Of a stretch of 14,853 bases of DNA, positions 6,383-13,181 are shown piece by piece. Numbering within the stretch: position 1 is the first letter of the stretch; every line of letters starts with the position of its first letter. Source of the stretch: Candidatus Omnitrophota bacterium (lineage in GTDB: Bacteria > Ratteibacteria > UBA8468 > MWAK01); the NCBI GenBank assembly GCA_026387085.1, contig JAPLMK010000057.1:1-14853 (forward strand). The letters run 5' to 3'. The notes under the pieces are model-generated. The model saw only the letters and a program-made list of their open reading frames with translations, did no database searches and was not told where the DNA came from. The translations under genes were made by a program, and so were the position numbers.

Positions 6383-6985
6383 TTATTTCCCGCAAAAATC
6401 AGCAAACGCCCGGTCCATCGCTTTGCTGTCCGGATAGAGCAAAGTATTGTGACCATAGATAAAAGATAATTGCCGGCGCGCTTTTTCGTAAGGGTATCTT
6501 TCGAATTGGTAAAGGTAGATGGCGGAAACCAGGCCGCTTCGGTCCGCGCCTCCGAAACAATGGATTAAGAGCGGTTTCGGCGCTTCTTCCAAAACGGCGA
6601 CTAATTCCTGAACCGTCTTATCTTCCGGTTTCCGGCGCGAGGATAACTCGATGTCGTAATGTTTCAGGCCCAGCCGGCCGGATACGGCAATCTCTTTTTT
6701 CCACCACTCGGATTGTTCGTTTTTGCCCCGAAGGTTCAAAACGCTTCGGATGCCGTATTGCTTGGTGTATTCCGTCAGTTGTTTTTCCGTCAATTGTCCG
6801 GACCGGTAAACCCGCCCCGGGCTGACCGTGTGGAAGTTGCCGCGCTGGTTAACACAGAAGTAGGTAGCGCCGGCAGCCAGAAGCAGGAGAGATGCGGCAA
6901 CGGCAAGACGTCTTAATTTACGGTTATTTCGGAAAACGGAGCGCTTCTTTTTATTGTTTACGGAAGAAAATTTCTTAAATATCAT
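6383..6985 (-). CDS. Membrane-anchored dual-specificity/tyrosine phosphatase
   Basis: A 200-residue protein with a strongly basic N-terminus (KKKRSVFRNNRKLRR), one membrane segment (about residues 27-44, LAVAASLLLLAAGATYF) and a DSP/PTP domain outside it. The active-site loop HCFGGADRSG (142-151) has the CX5R signature with Cys143 and Arg149. GRVYRSGQLTEKQL and GIRSVLNLRGKNE are typical of bacterial DSP-like enzymes. By topology (positive-inside) the catalytic domain should face the periplasm, so the substrate may be an extracytoplasmic phospho-compound rather than a cytosolic protein. Substrate unknown. No Shine-Dalgarno is visible and a promoter-like TTGAGA-17-TATGTT places the transcript start almost at the ATG. 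The DUF167-M16 gene follows after 5 bp, so they are probably co-transcribed. Confidence 0.85.
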   Translation of the reverse strand: MIFKKFSSVNNKKKRSVFRNNRKLRRLAVAASLLLLAAGATYFCVNQRGNFHTVSPGRVYRSGQLTEKQLTEYTKQYGIRSVLNLRGKNEQSEWWKKEIAVSGRLGLKHYDIELSSRRKPEDKTVQELVAVLEEAPKPLLIHCFGGADRSGLVSAIYLYQFERYPYEKARRQLSFIYGHNTLLYPDSKAMDRAFADFCGK

Positions 6986-6996
6986 TTTTATATGAT

Positions 6997-7025
6997 AACA
7001 TATACTTCAAGGATTTTTTTCTCAA
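6997..7025 (-). promoter_or_regulatory. Candidate promoter for the phosphatase-M16 unit
   Basis: Minus strand TTGAGA (7025-7020), 17-nt spacer, TATGTT (7002-6997). A start about 6-7 nt further on would leave a leader of only a few nucleotides before the ATG at 6985, consistent with the absence of a ribosome binding site. The 52-bp gap is shared with divergent mgtA, whose own promoter was not clear (TATGAT at 6991 and TATACT at 7001 lack good -35 boxes). Confidence 0.35.
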
Positions 7026-7037
7026 ATTTTTGCCTCT

Positions 7038-9593
7038 ATGCTTAATAACGGACAAAAAAGGGCGGTTGCGGACCTGGAATACAGCAGTTCTTCGCCGGAG
7101 GAAATTTTAAGGAAGTTAAACACTTCCTTGAAAGGTCTCCCGGAAAGCGAGGTTGAACTCCGCCTGGAGGAATACGGCTACAACGAACCCGCCCGGAAAA
7201 AGAGAAGGACGATAATCGTCCAGATACTTTCCAAGTTCATCAATCCGCTGGTCATCGTCCTGCTTATCATCGCGGCGTTTTCGCTTTTCTTCGGGCAGAA
7301 AATCAGCGCTGTCCTGGTTTTTTTGATGGCCGCGATGAGCGTTTTTCTTTCCTTTGCCCAGGAGCACCGCGCCGGGAAAGAGGCGGAAAAACTGAGCGAA
7401 ATGGTGCGCGCCACCGCAACCGTTTACCGCAACGGACGGCCCCGCGAAATAAAGATTCGGGAGATTGTGCCCGGAGATATCGTGGATTTATCCGCCGGGG
7501 ACATGATACCGGCCGACTTGCGCATCATTTCCGGCAAGGACCTGTTTATTAACCAGTCCTCCCTGACCGGAGAGTCGTTTCCCATTGAAAAGATTTCCGC
7601 GCCGGTCCAATTTAAAAGCAACGTTGCTTCCGAATTCAGCAATATCGCTTTTATGGGTTCCAGCGTAGTGAGCGGAACCGCGCTTGGTGTTGTCATCAAG
7701 ACCGGTATTTCCACCCGTTTCGGCGAACTTTCGCGGCGGATTGCCACGATGCGCACGGAAACCAGTTTCGAAAAGGGCATGCGGGGCTTTACCTGGCTTA
7801 TGCTCCGTTCCATGTTCTTTATGGTGATGTTTATTTTCGCCATCAACGCCCTGCGCCGCGGAAATCTGATTGAGTCGCTGCTCTTTTCCCTGGGCGTGGC
7901 GGTCGGACTTGCCCCGCAGATGCTTCCGATGATTGTGGCCGTTAATCTTTCCAAGGGCGCGATTGCCATGGCCAAAAAACAGGTCATCGTTAAACGCTTG
8001 AACTCCATCCAGAATTTCGGAGCGATGGATGTGCTCTGCACCGATAAGACCGGCACGATTACTCTCGATAAGATTGTGCTGGAAAAGCACTGCGACGTAA
8101 TCAGGCAGGAGGATGAGGATGTCTTAAGGTACGCCTACCTGAATAGTTTCTATCAGACCGGACTGAAGAATATACTGGACCGCGCCATCCTCAAATACGC
8201 AAAACTTCCGGTTAAGCAGTTCAAGAAAGTTGACGAGATACCGTTTGATTTCGCCCGGAGAATCATGTCGGTGGTAGTGGCGATGGATGGTAATGATAAA
8301 TTAATTTCCAAGGGCGCCCCGGAGGAGATTTTCAAGCGGTGCTCCCGGTATGAGCTGGAAGGCGAACTGCTGGATATGGGAGATTTGATTCTTTCCGACT
8401 TGAAGGAAGAATACGATAGTTTGAGCGCGGAGGGATACCGGGTGCTGGCAATCGCCTACAAAGATATTGAAGCCAAAAAGGAGGCCTATTCCCGGGACGA
8501 CGAAAAAGATTTGATTTTAAAGGGTTATGTTGCGTTTCTTGACCCGCCGAAACCGATGGCCCGGGAAGCGATTCAGGCCTTAAAAAATCTGGGCGTAGAA
8601 CTTAAGGTATTGACCGGAGACAATGAACTGGTTACCAAAAAAATCTGCGGTGAAGTTGGCCTTGACGTGACTAATTTGGTTAACGGCGACCGCCTGGATA
8701 ATCTCGGCGACCAGGAATTGCAGGAATTAGTGAAAACTACCAGCGTATTTGCCCGGCTGGCGCCTTTGCAGAAAGAAAGGATAATAAACGCCCTGAGAGC
8801 CAACGGACGCATTGTCGGTTACCTGGGTGACGGTATCAACGACGCTCCGGCGCTGAAGGCATCTGATGTCGGCATTTCGGTAAACAATTCTGTTGACATC
8901 GCCAAGGAATCAGCCGACATCATTCTTTTAAAGAAGAGCTTGATGGTGTTGGAAGACGGTGTGATTGAAGGCAGGAAAACTTTCGGCAATATCGTTAAGT
9001 ACGTTAAGATGGGTTCCAGTTCCAATTTCGGCAACATGTTCAGCATGACCGGCGGCAGCCTCTTTCTGCCGTTTTTGCCGATGCTGCCCATCCAGATACT
9101 GCTCAATAACTTTCTTTATGACCTTTCTCAATTGGCCATTCCGACCGACAATATTGACAAGGACTATCTTCTGAAACCCAGGCCCTGGAACGTTACCGCC
9201 ATCAAGAAATTTATGGTCATCATCGGCCCCATCAGTTCCATCTTTGACTTTTTAACCTACGGGGTCATGTTGTTTGTTTTTCACGCCCGGGCGCCGCTTT
9301 TTCAGACCGGATGGTTTATCGAGTCGCTCTGCACCCAGACCCTGGTTATTCACGTCATCCGCACCGGCAAGGTTCCCTTTCTGGAGAGCCGGCCGAGCCG
9401 GTTTTTAATCCTGACCTCCGTCCTGATTGTTTCTATCGGCCTAACCATCGCTTTTTCCCCGGTCGCTAAATTTTTCGGTTTTGTGGCGCCCCCTCCCTCG
9501 TATTTCGCCATCCTTTTCCTGATAGTGATTGCCTACCTGTTTATGGTTCAGGGAGTTAAGACCTGGTTTGTCCGGAAGTTCGGGTATGATTAG
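7038..9593 (+). CDS. mgtA: Magnesium-translocating P-type ATPase
   Basis: P-type IIIB ATPase that imports Mg2+ (MgtA/MgtB family) across the inner membrane. At 851 residues it is near the usual length. Visible: actuator-domain TGES (177-180), phosphorylation site DKTGT with Asp336, nucleotide-domain KGAPEEIF, hinge GDGINDAP (597-604), and paired hydrophobic segments around residues 63-110 and 255-305 plus a C-terminal membrane bundle. The blocks SSNFGNMFS and LLNNFLYDLSQ..IPTDNID are the family's own C-terminal signatures and separate it from Ca2+ or H+ pumps. ATG at 7038 has no clear Shine-Dalgarno sequence. The 52-bp upstream gap is too short for the long Mg2+-sensing mgtA leader of enterobacteria, and no such leader is seen. 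Transcription is stopped by the palindrome at 9606-9691. Confidence 0.96.
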   Translation: MLNNGQKRAVADLEYSSSSPEEILRKLNTSLKGLPESEVELRLEEYGYNEPARKKRRTIIVQILSKFINPLVIVLLIIAAFSLFFGQKISAVLVFLMAAMSVFLSFAQEHRAGKEAEKLSEMVRATATVYRNGRPREIKIREIVPGDIVDLSAGDMIPADLRIISGKDLFINQSSLTGESFPIEKISAPVQFKSNVASEFSNIAFMGSSVVSGTALGVVIKTGISTRFGELSRRIATMRTETSFEKGMRGFTWLMLRSMFFMVMFIFAINALRRGNLIESLLFSLGVAVGLAPQMLPMIVAVNLSKGAIAMAKKQVIVKRLNSIQNFGAMDVLCTDKTGTITLDKIVLEKHCDVIRQEDEDVLRYAYLNSFYQTGLKNILDRAILKYAKLPVKQFKKVDEIPFDFARRIMSVVVAMDGNDKLISKGAPEEIFKRCSRYELEGELLDMGDLILSDLKEEYDSLSAEGYRVLAIAYKDIEAKKEAYSRDDEKDLILKGYVAFLDPPKPMAREAIQALKNLGVELKVLTGDNELVTKKICGEVGLDVTNLVNGDRLDNLGDQELQELVKTTSVFARLAPLQKERIINALRANGRIVGYLGDGINDAPALKASDVGISVNNSVDIAKESADIILLKKSLMVLEDGVIEGRKTFGNIVKYVKMGSSSNFGNMFSMTGGSLFLPFLPMLPIQILLNNFLYDLSQLAIPTDNIDKDYLLKPRPWNVTAIKKFMVIIGPISSIFDFLTYGVMLFVFHARAPLFQTGWFIESLCTQTLVIHVIRTGKVPFLESRPSRFLILTSVLIVSIGLTIAFSPVAKFFGFVAPPPSYFAILFLIVIAYLFMVQGVKTWFVRKFGYD

Positions 9594-9605
9594 AGCTGTA
9601 AGGCT

Positions 9606-9691
9606 CTGTCATTCCCGCGGATAGTAAGCGGGAATCCACACCTTACGGGATTGGATCCCCGCTTAAAACATGCGGGGATGACAGTTTTTTT
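9606..9691 (+). terminator. Family B palindromic repeat acting as mgtA terminator
   Basis: The outer stem CTGTCAT/ATGACAG encloses two hairpins, CCCGC...GCGGG (9613-9632) and CCCCGC...GCGGGG (9657-9677), again a cloverleaf-like layout. A run of seven or eight T follows at once (9685-9691), giving a good intrinsic terminator for mgtA. The T run also contains the stop codon of the convergent GT39 gene, so the element separates two convergent units. The GTCATTCCCGCG...GGGGATGAC type is a common dispersed repeat in environmental bacterial genomes. Confidence 0.8.
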
Positions 9692-11261
9692 AAAACCGGA
9701 AGAGGTTTTCGACGGGCGGTTGGTAATCGTAACAGCGGTAGATGTAAAATTCCCGCCGGGTAAGACCGCTGTTTTGGTCGCGGATAATCAGGCAGGTTTC
9801 CGGTTTAACCCTGCGGAATAAACTTTTCGTTTTTTCGGACATTGGCTTGTAGTCGGCAAAGACCGCGTCTTTACCGGCTACATCCATATTTTTATTCCAA
9901 AAATCATATTGGCTGAAACGTCTGCCGGTCGGCAGCGCGAAAATCTCCGGTTGGCCGGCCGTGTAAAAAGCCAATTCTCCGGCCTGCCCGTACCCGCCGG
10001 CCGCCACAAAAGTCCCCGCCGGCATATCTTTTAAAATCTCGGAGACCTCGCCGCCTAAAATTTTCCAGCCGTAGAGCCGGTTCGCCGGGTCATTTTTCGG
10101 CGTGATTTTAATTCCAATTTTAGGCGCAAAGGACGGATAATACATGACAGCCGAGGCGATGATGCCGATAATCAGGGTAAGCGCCAGCGATGCCGTGATT
10201 ATAAGCCGGGTCGGCCTCCGTCCGGTCCGGTATTTTTCCGCCAGTATGTAAGCGGCGGCGATTGCGCCGGTAATATAACCGGAGGCAGGCCAGTTTGCTT
10301 CGCTGCGGCCGCCCAAACTTAAAAGAGCGATGAATAAGAGCACCGGCGCCGAGAGGCAGAAGAGCAAAAGATATTTATCTTTCTCTAATTGTTTTTCTGT
10401 CTGATGCTTGATGTCTGACGTCTGAATTCCGGTCTCCTTTTTTATCCCCCGGTACCCGCTGACGCACAATCCCCAGATAACCGCCAGAAAAAAGAGCGGG
10501 GTCTGCACGCCGGCCTGACCGCCGATGTATTGAAGAAGTTCATTCAGCGGCCGGGCGATATGCTGGGGCTTGGACATCATTCCCAGGGCGTGCCGGAACA
10601 TTACCATGTTATGGCTCAGGTTCCAGATAATCAGGGGGCTTGCAGTCAGTAACATCAACAGCAGCGCCAAGTAGGGTTCTTTTCGCTTGAGCCAGCGCCG
10701 GTTTTTTTGGGAAAGAATAATAAAGAGGCCGATTTCGGCCGTAAAGAGCAGGAACATGTGGTGGGAAAGCAGGCCCAGGCCCAGGCAAACGCCGGTTGGG
10801 TACCACCACCGCCCGTCTCCGGTCTTGACCGTCTGCCACAGGAAGAAGGCAACCAGCGCCATAAAAAAGACCTGGGGGGCATAGTAGGTCATAATGATGC
10901 CGCCGGCCGCTCCGAGCGGGGTGAGGTGAAAGAGAAGCAGGACGAGTAATGCCAGGACAGCTGACCGCAGCATATCTTTAGCCAGAAAATAGATTACCAG
11001 GGCAGTCATTGCCATGAAGATAGGAGCGCCTATCCTTACGGAGAACGGCGAGAGGGACAGGAGGTGGGTAAATAACCGGATAATCCAGGCGACCATCGGA
11101 CCCTGGTCGTAATAACTGAGCGCCGGATGGCGCGACCAGTCCCAGAAATAGGCCTCATCGTCCGATAGGTCATACCCGGTTGTCGCGACGTAAAAGATGC
11201 GGAAGGCCAGAAAGCCAAGGATTATGGCGAAGGCAAAAAAGTTCTGTTTTCGGTCAGTCAT
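9690..11261 (-). CDS. GT39 (ArnT/PMT-like) membrane glycosyltransferase
   Basis: A 523-residue polytopic membrane protein of the GT-C fold, transferring a sugar from a polyprenyl-phosphate donor to an acceptor on the outer face of the inner membrane. The first periplasmic loop carries the catalytic acidic motif DDEAYFWDW (Asp34/Asp35) followed by HPALSYYDQGPMVAW, diagnostic for the ArnT-type GT39 group. About ten hydrophobic helices follow and a soluble periplasmic domain of about 140 residues ends the chain. A hydrophilic stretch near residues 275-295 (TSDIKHQTEKQLEKDK) forms a loop between helices. Its ATG overlaps the stop of the GT2 gene (ATGA). The GT2 enzyme probably makes the polyprenyl-phosphate sugar that this one uses. 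Acceptor unknown; lipid A, protein and glycan are all possible. Confidence 0.9.
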   Translation of the reverse strand: MTDRKQNFFAFAIILGFLAFRIFYVATTGYDLSDDEAYFWDWSRHPALSYYDQGPMVAWIIRLFTHLLSLSPFSVRIGAPIFMAMTALVIYFLAKDMLRSAVLALLVLLLFHLTPLGAAGGIIMTYYAPQVFFMALVAFFLWQTVKTGDGRWWYPTGVCLGLGLLSHHMFLLFTAEIGLFIILSQKNRRWLKRKEPYLALLLMLLTASPLIIWNLSHNMVMFRHALGMMSKPQHIARPLNELLQYIGGQAGVQTPLFFLAVIWGLCVSGYRGIKKETGIQTSDIKHQTEKQLEKDKYLLLFCLSAPVLLFIALLSLGGRSEANWPASGYITGAIAAAYILAEKYRTGRRPTRLIITASLALTLIIGIIASAVMYYPSFAPKIGIKITPKNDPANRLYGWKILGGEVSEILKDMPAGTFVAAGGYGQAGELAFYTAGQPEIFALPTGRRFSQYDFWNKNMDVAGKDAVFADYKPMSEKTKSLFRRVKPETCLIIRDQNSGLTRREFYIYRCYDYQPPVENLFRF

Positions 11262-11995
11262 CTTTTGGTGACGGTGGGCACAATCGCTTTTATTTCGCGG
11301 CGCAACCGGAACATCTCTTTAAGTATCTTGACGATGACGCCCCAACCGGAAGCCCGGGAAACGCCGTGGCTGCGCGGAAAATAGTCGGCCCCGAACTGGA
11401 TGGTTTTAAAACCGTACTGGCGGGCTTTAATCAGGAGTTCCGCATCAATAAAACTGCCTTCGGACTTAAGGGTTATGTTTTTGAAAATATCCCGGCGCAC
11501 CAATTTAAACGGAGAGTTGACGTCTTTAATCCATAGACAGAAAAAAGTTTTGATAAGCACGTTGTAAACAGCGGAATAGATAAGCCGGCGCAAGCCCTCG
11601 CCGGTGCGGTCAAACCGGAAGGCGGAAACGATATCGGCTTCGTAGTACCGCATCAACCGGTACGCTTTTCTCAGCGTCGTCATTTCAAACGGCAGGTCGG
11701 CGTCGGAATAGAGGATGACATCCATCCCGGCGTGAGTAAATCCGGATTTCATGGATGCCCCGAGACCGCGGTTGGCCTGATGGTGAACCACTTTAACCCG
11801 GCGGTCTTTTGCGGAAAGTTCATCCGCCATTTTTCCGGTAGAATCGGTAGAGGCATCGTCAATAAGCAGGATTTCGTAGTCGGATATCTCGCCTTCCGCG
11901 ACCATCAGGTCGCCCACCTCCCGGCCGGCTTCCACCACTCTTTCCAGGTAGGTTTCTTCGTTGTACATCGGGTAAAAGATGGTAATGGTCTCCAT
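11258..11995 (-). CDS. GT2 family glycosyltransferase (polyprenyl-phosphate sugar synthase type)
   Basis: GT-A fold transferase of the dolichyl/undecaprenyl-phosphate mannose or glucose synthase group. 245 residues. Visible: N-terminal TIFYPMYNEE, IDDASTDST (45-53), GLGASMKSGF, the DxD metal site YSDADLP (Asp98, Asp100), and the acceptor-side block DVNSPFKLVRRDIF. The chain ends without the membrane helices or GtrA domain seen in some relatives, so it should be peripheral. It sits directly upstream of, and overlaps, the GT39 gene, the usual arrangement for a lipid-linked donor synthase and its user. No Shine-Dalgarno is present; an extended -10 (TGGTATAAT) lies 8 nt before the ATG, which suggests a leaderless mRNA. 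Confidence 0.92.
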   Translation of the reverse strand: METITIFYPMYNEETYLERVVEAGREVGDLMVAEGEISDYEILLIDDASTDSTGKMADELSAKDRRVKVVHHQANRGLGASMKSGFTHAGMDVILYSDADLPFEMTTLRKAYRLMRYYEADIVSAFRFDRTGEGLRRLIYSAVYNVLIKTFFCLWIKDVNSPFKLVRRDIFKNITLKSEGSFIDAELLIKARQYGFKTIQFGADYFPRSHGVSRASGWGVIVKILKEMFRLRREIKAIVPTVTKR

Positions 11996-12003
11996 AATTT
12001 TTA

Positions 12004-12012
12004 ATTATACCA
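12004..12012 (-). promoter_or_regulatory. Extended -10 promoter of the GT2-GT39 operon
   Basis: TGGTATAAT on the minus strand is an exact extended -10 element; no good -35 is seen, as is common for this class. With 8 nt between it and the ATG at 11995, transcription should start at or next to the initiation codon, giving a leaderless transcript. Confidence 0.6.
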
Positions 12013-12034
12013 CAAATTACCGATCGGCAGACCA

Positions 12035-12061
12035 TTGACTTTTAGGGGAGGTTTGTAGTAA
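12035..12061 (+). promoter_or_regulatory. Candidate rpsI promoter and leader hairpin
   Basis: TTGACT (12035-12040) is a good -35; the best -10 is TAGTAA (12056-12061) at a short 15-nt spacing. A small inverted repeat AGGTT/AACCT (12049-12064) overlaps the -10. AAAGGG before the ATG serves as ribosome binding site. Weak overall. Confidence 0.3.
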
Positions 12062-12073
12062 CCTAAAGGGATT

Positions 12074-12463
12074 ATGGAAAATTTGATCGTAGCCAGTGGT
12101 GGCCGTAAGACGAGCAAAGCGGTAGTGCGCTTTTTTGACGGCACCGGCAAGATTACTGTTAACCAGAAACCGTTAGAAACCTATTTTCCGGATATTTTTG
12201 TCCAGGGAGACCTGAAGAGGCCCCTGGTCAAAGGTGACTGCGCCGAAAAGTTTGATATCAAGGCGCGAGTTGTCGGAGGCGGAAAAACCGGTCAGGCGGA
12301 GGCGGTGCGGTTGGCAATCAGCCGGGCCCTGGTAAAGTTGAACGGCGATTTGCGCGGCGTTTTGCGCGAGGAAGAACTTTTGACCCGGGACCCCCGGATG
12401 AAAGAAAGAAAGAAGTACGGGCGGAAGAGCGCCCGGCGGGGTTACCAGTGGACAAAGCGGTAA
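12074..12463 (+). CDS. rpsI: 30S ribosomal protein S9 (uS9)
   Basis: Small-subunit protein of the 30S head whose C-terminal tail reaches the P-site tRNA. 129 residues, normal length. Visible: GGRKTSKAVVRFF near the N-terminus, the GGGKTGQAEAVRLAISRALV block (67-86), and the characteristic C-terminus RDPRMKERKKYGRKSARRGYQWTKR with the final Lys-Arg that contacts tRNA. ATG at 12074 is preceded by AAAGGG. Normally rplM (L13) lies immediately upstream in one operon; here the upstream neighbour is a divergent glycosyltransferase and no L13 gene is in the window. The end of rpsI overlaps the HAD phosphatase gene. Confidence 0.97.
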   Translation: MENLIVASGGRKTSKAVVRFFDGTGKITVNQKPLETYFPDIFVQGDLKRPLVKGDCAEKFDIKARVVGGGKTGQAEAVRLAISRALVKLNGDLRGVLREEELLTRDPRMKERKKYGRKSARRGYQWTKR

Positions 12464-13017
12464 AGGTGAGACCGTCCCTGAACGTTTTTCTGGACCGGGA
12501 CGGGGTTATCTGCCGGTATTTCGCCCACGATTTTACCAAGAGTTGGGAGGAGTTTGAATTTTTGTCCGGCGCCCGAGAGGCGCTGAAAATGCTTAATCAG
12601 GCAGGGGCAAAGGTCATTGTCATCTCTAACCAGTCCGGTGTTAATAAAGGTATCTACTCCGCGAAAGACCTGCAGGAAATTGACCGCAGAATGTCTGAAG
12701 CGGTTACTGCTTCCGGAGGCAGGATAGCTGCCTCCTTCTATTGTCCGCATACCATCGCAGAAGCTTGCTTGTGCCGGAAACCCGGCACCGGGCTGGTTCA
12801 GAAAGCGGTCTCCGAACTAAACCTCAACCTGAAAGAGAGCACCGCCTACTTTGTGGGTGATTCTGAAACGGACATCATTACCGGAGAGCGGTCGGAATTG
12901 ACAACTATTCTGGTTCTGTCCGGCCAGACGGTTTTGGCGAAAGAGACTGAGGGCTGGAAGATAAAACCGGACCATATTGCGCCTGATTTGACGGGCGCGT
13001 TGAAGTACATATTGTAA
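12448..13017 (+). CDS. HAD-IIIA phosphatase, GmhB-like (heptose bisphosphate phosphatase)
   Basis: HAD hydrolase of the D-glycero-D-manno-heptose 1,7-bisphosphate 7-phosphatase / histidinol-phosphatase group. 189 residues. Visible: nucleophile and acid-base pair in FLDRDGV (Asp16, Asp18), motif II ISNQSGV (59-65), a zinc site CPH...CLCRKP (Cys99, His101, Cys107, Cys109) and motif IV VGDSETD (136-142). The zinc loop fits GmhB. The substrate is inferred, and other sugar bisphosphates are possible. GTG at 12448 overlaps rpsI by 16 bp; a second in-frame GTG at 12466 would start 3 nt after the rpsI stop and loses only six non-conserved residues. Neither has a strong Shine-Dalgarno, so coupling to rpsI translation is likely. 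Confidence 0.85.
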   Translation: MDKAVKVRPSLNVFLDRDGVICRYFAHDFTKSWEEFEFLSGAREALKMLNQAGAKVIVISNQSGVNKGIYSAKDLQEIDRRMSEAVTASGGRIAASFYCPHTIAEACLCRKPGTGLVQKAVSELNLNLKESTAYFVGDSETDIITGERSELTTILVLSGQTVLAKETEGWKIKPDHIAPDLTGALKYIL

Positions 13018-13020
13018 AGA

Positions 13021-13165
13021 TGTCATCTTGAGTGTTAGCGTTGTCATCCTGAACGAAGTGAAGGATCTCGTATTTAAGGATGAGATCCTTCGATTCTCTC
13101 AGGACGACAAAGTACGTCGGATTCTTCGCAACCGCTCAGAATGACAAAAATCGCTCAGAATGACA
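13021..13165. repeat. Nested family A palindromic repeats
   Basis: A complete 70-bp inverted repeat (13041-13110, TTGTCATCCTGAACGAAG to GATTCTCTCAGGACGACAA, 29-bp arms around a 12-bp centre) lies inside what looks like a split second copy: TGTCATCTTGAG at 13021-13032 on the left and GGATTCTTCGCAACCGCTCAGAATGACA ending at 13146 on the right. A further right-end fragment CGCTCAGAATGACA ends at 13165. Same family as 3460-3533. It separates the HAD phosphatase gene from the aminotransferase and has no T tract. Confidence 0.8.
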
Positions 13166-13170
13166 AACCA

Positions 13171-13175
13171 GAGGA
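13171..13175 (+). promoter_or_regulatory. Ribosome binding site of the DegT gene
   Basis: GAGGA 6 nt before ATG 13182, the clearest Shine-Dalgarno in the window. It fixes the start and begins only a few bases after the repeat cluster. Confidence 0.7.
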
Positions 13176-13181
13176 AAACTT

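Noticed and set aside
6378..6395. TTG start upstream of the DUF167-M16 gene
   Set aside because: It would overlap the phosphatase stop, and the six extra residues are not part of the DUF167 family; ATG at 6377 is better placed.
6986..7037. Mg2+-sensing leader or riboswitch before mgtA
   Set aside because: Only 52 bp are available and no hairpin structure or leader peptide is visible.
7424..8090. Long antisense frames across mgtA
   Set aside because: They are shadows of the strongly conserved P-type ATPase frame and show no recognisable domain.
3460..13165. CRISPR array suggested by several repeated palindromes
   Set aside because: The copies are widely separated, belong to four families, and show no regular spacers or cas genes.
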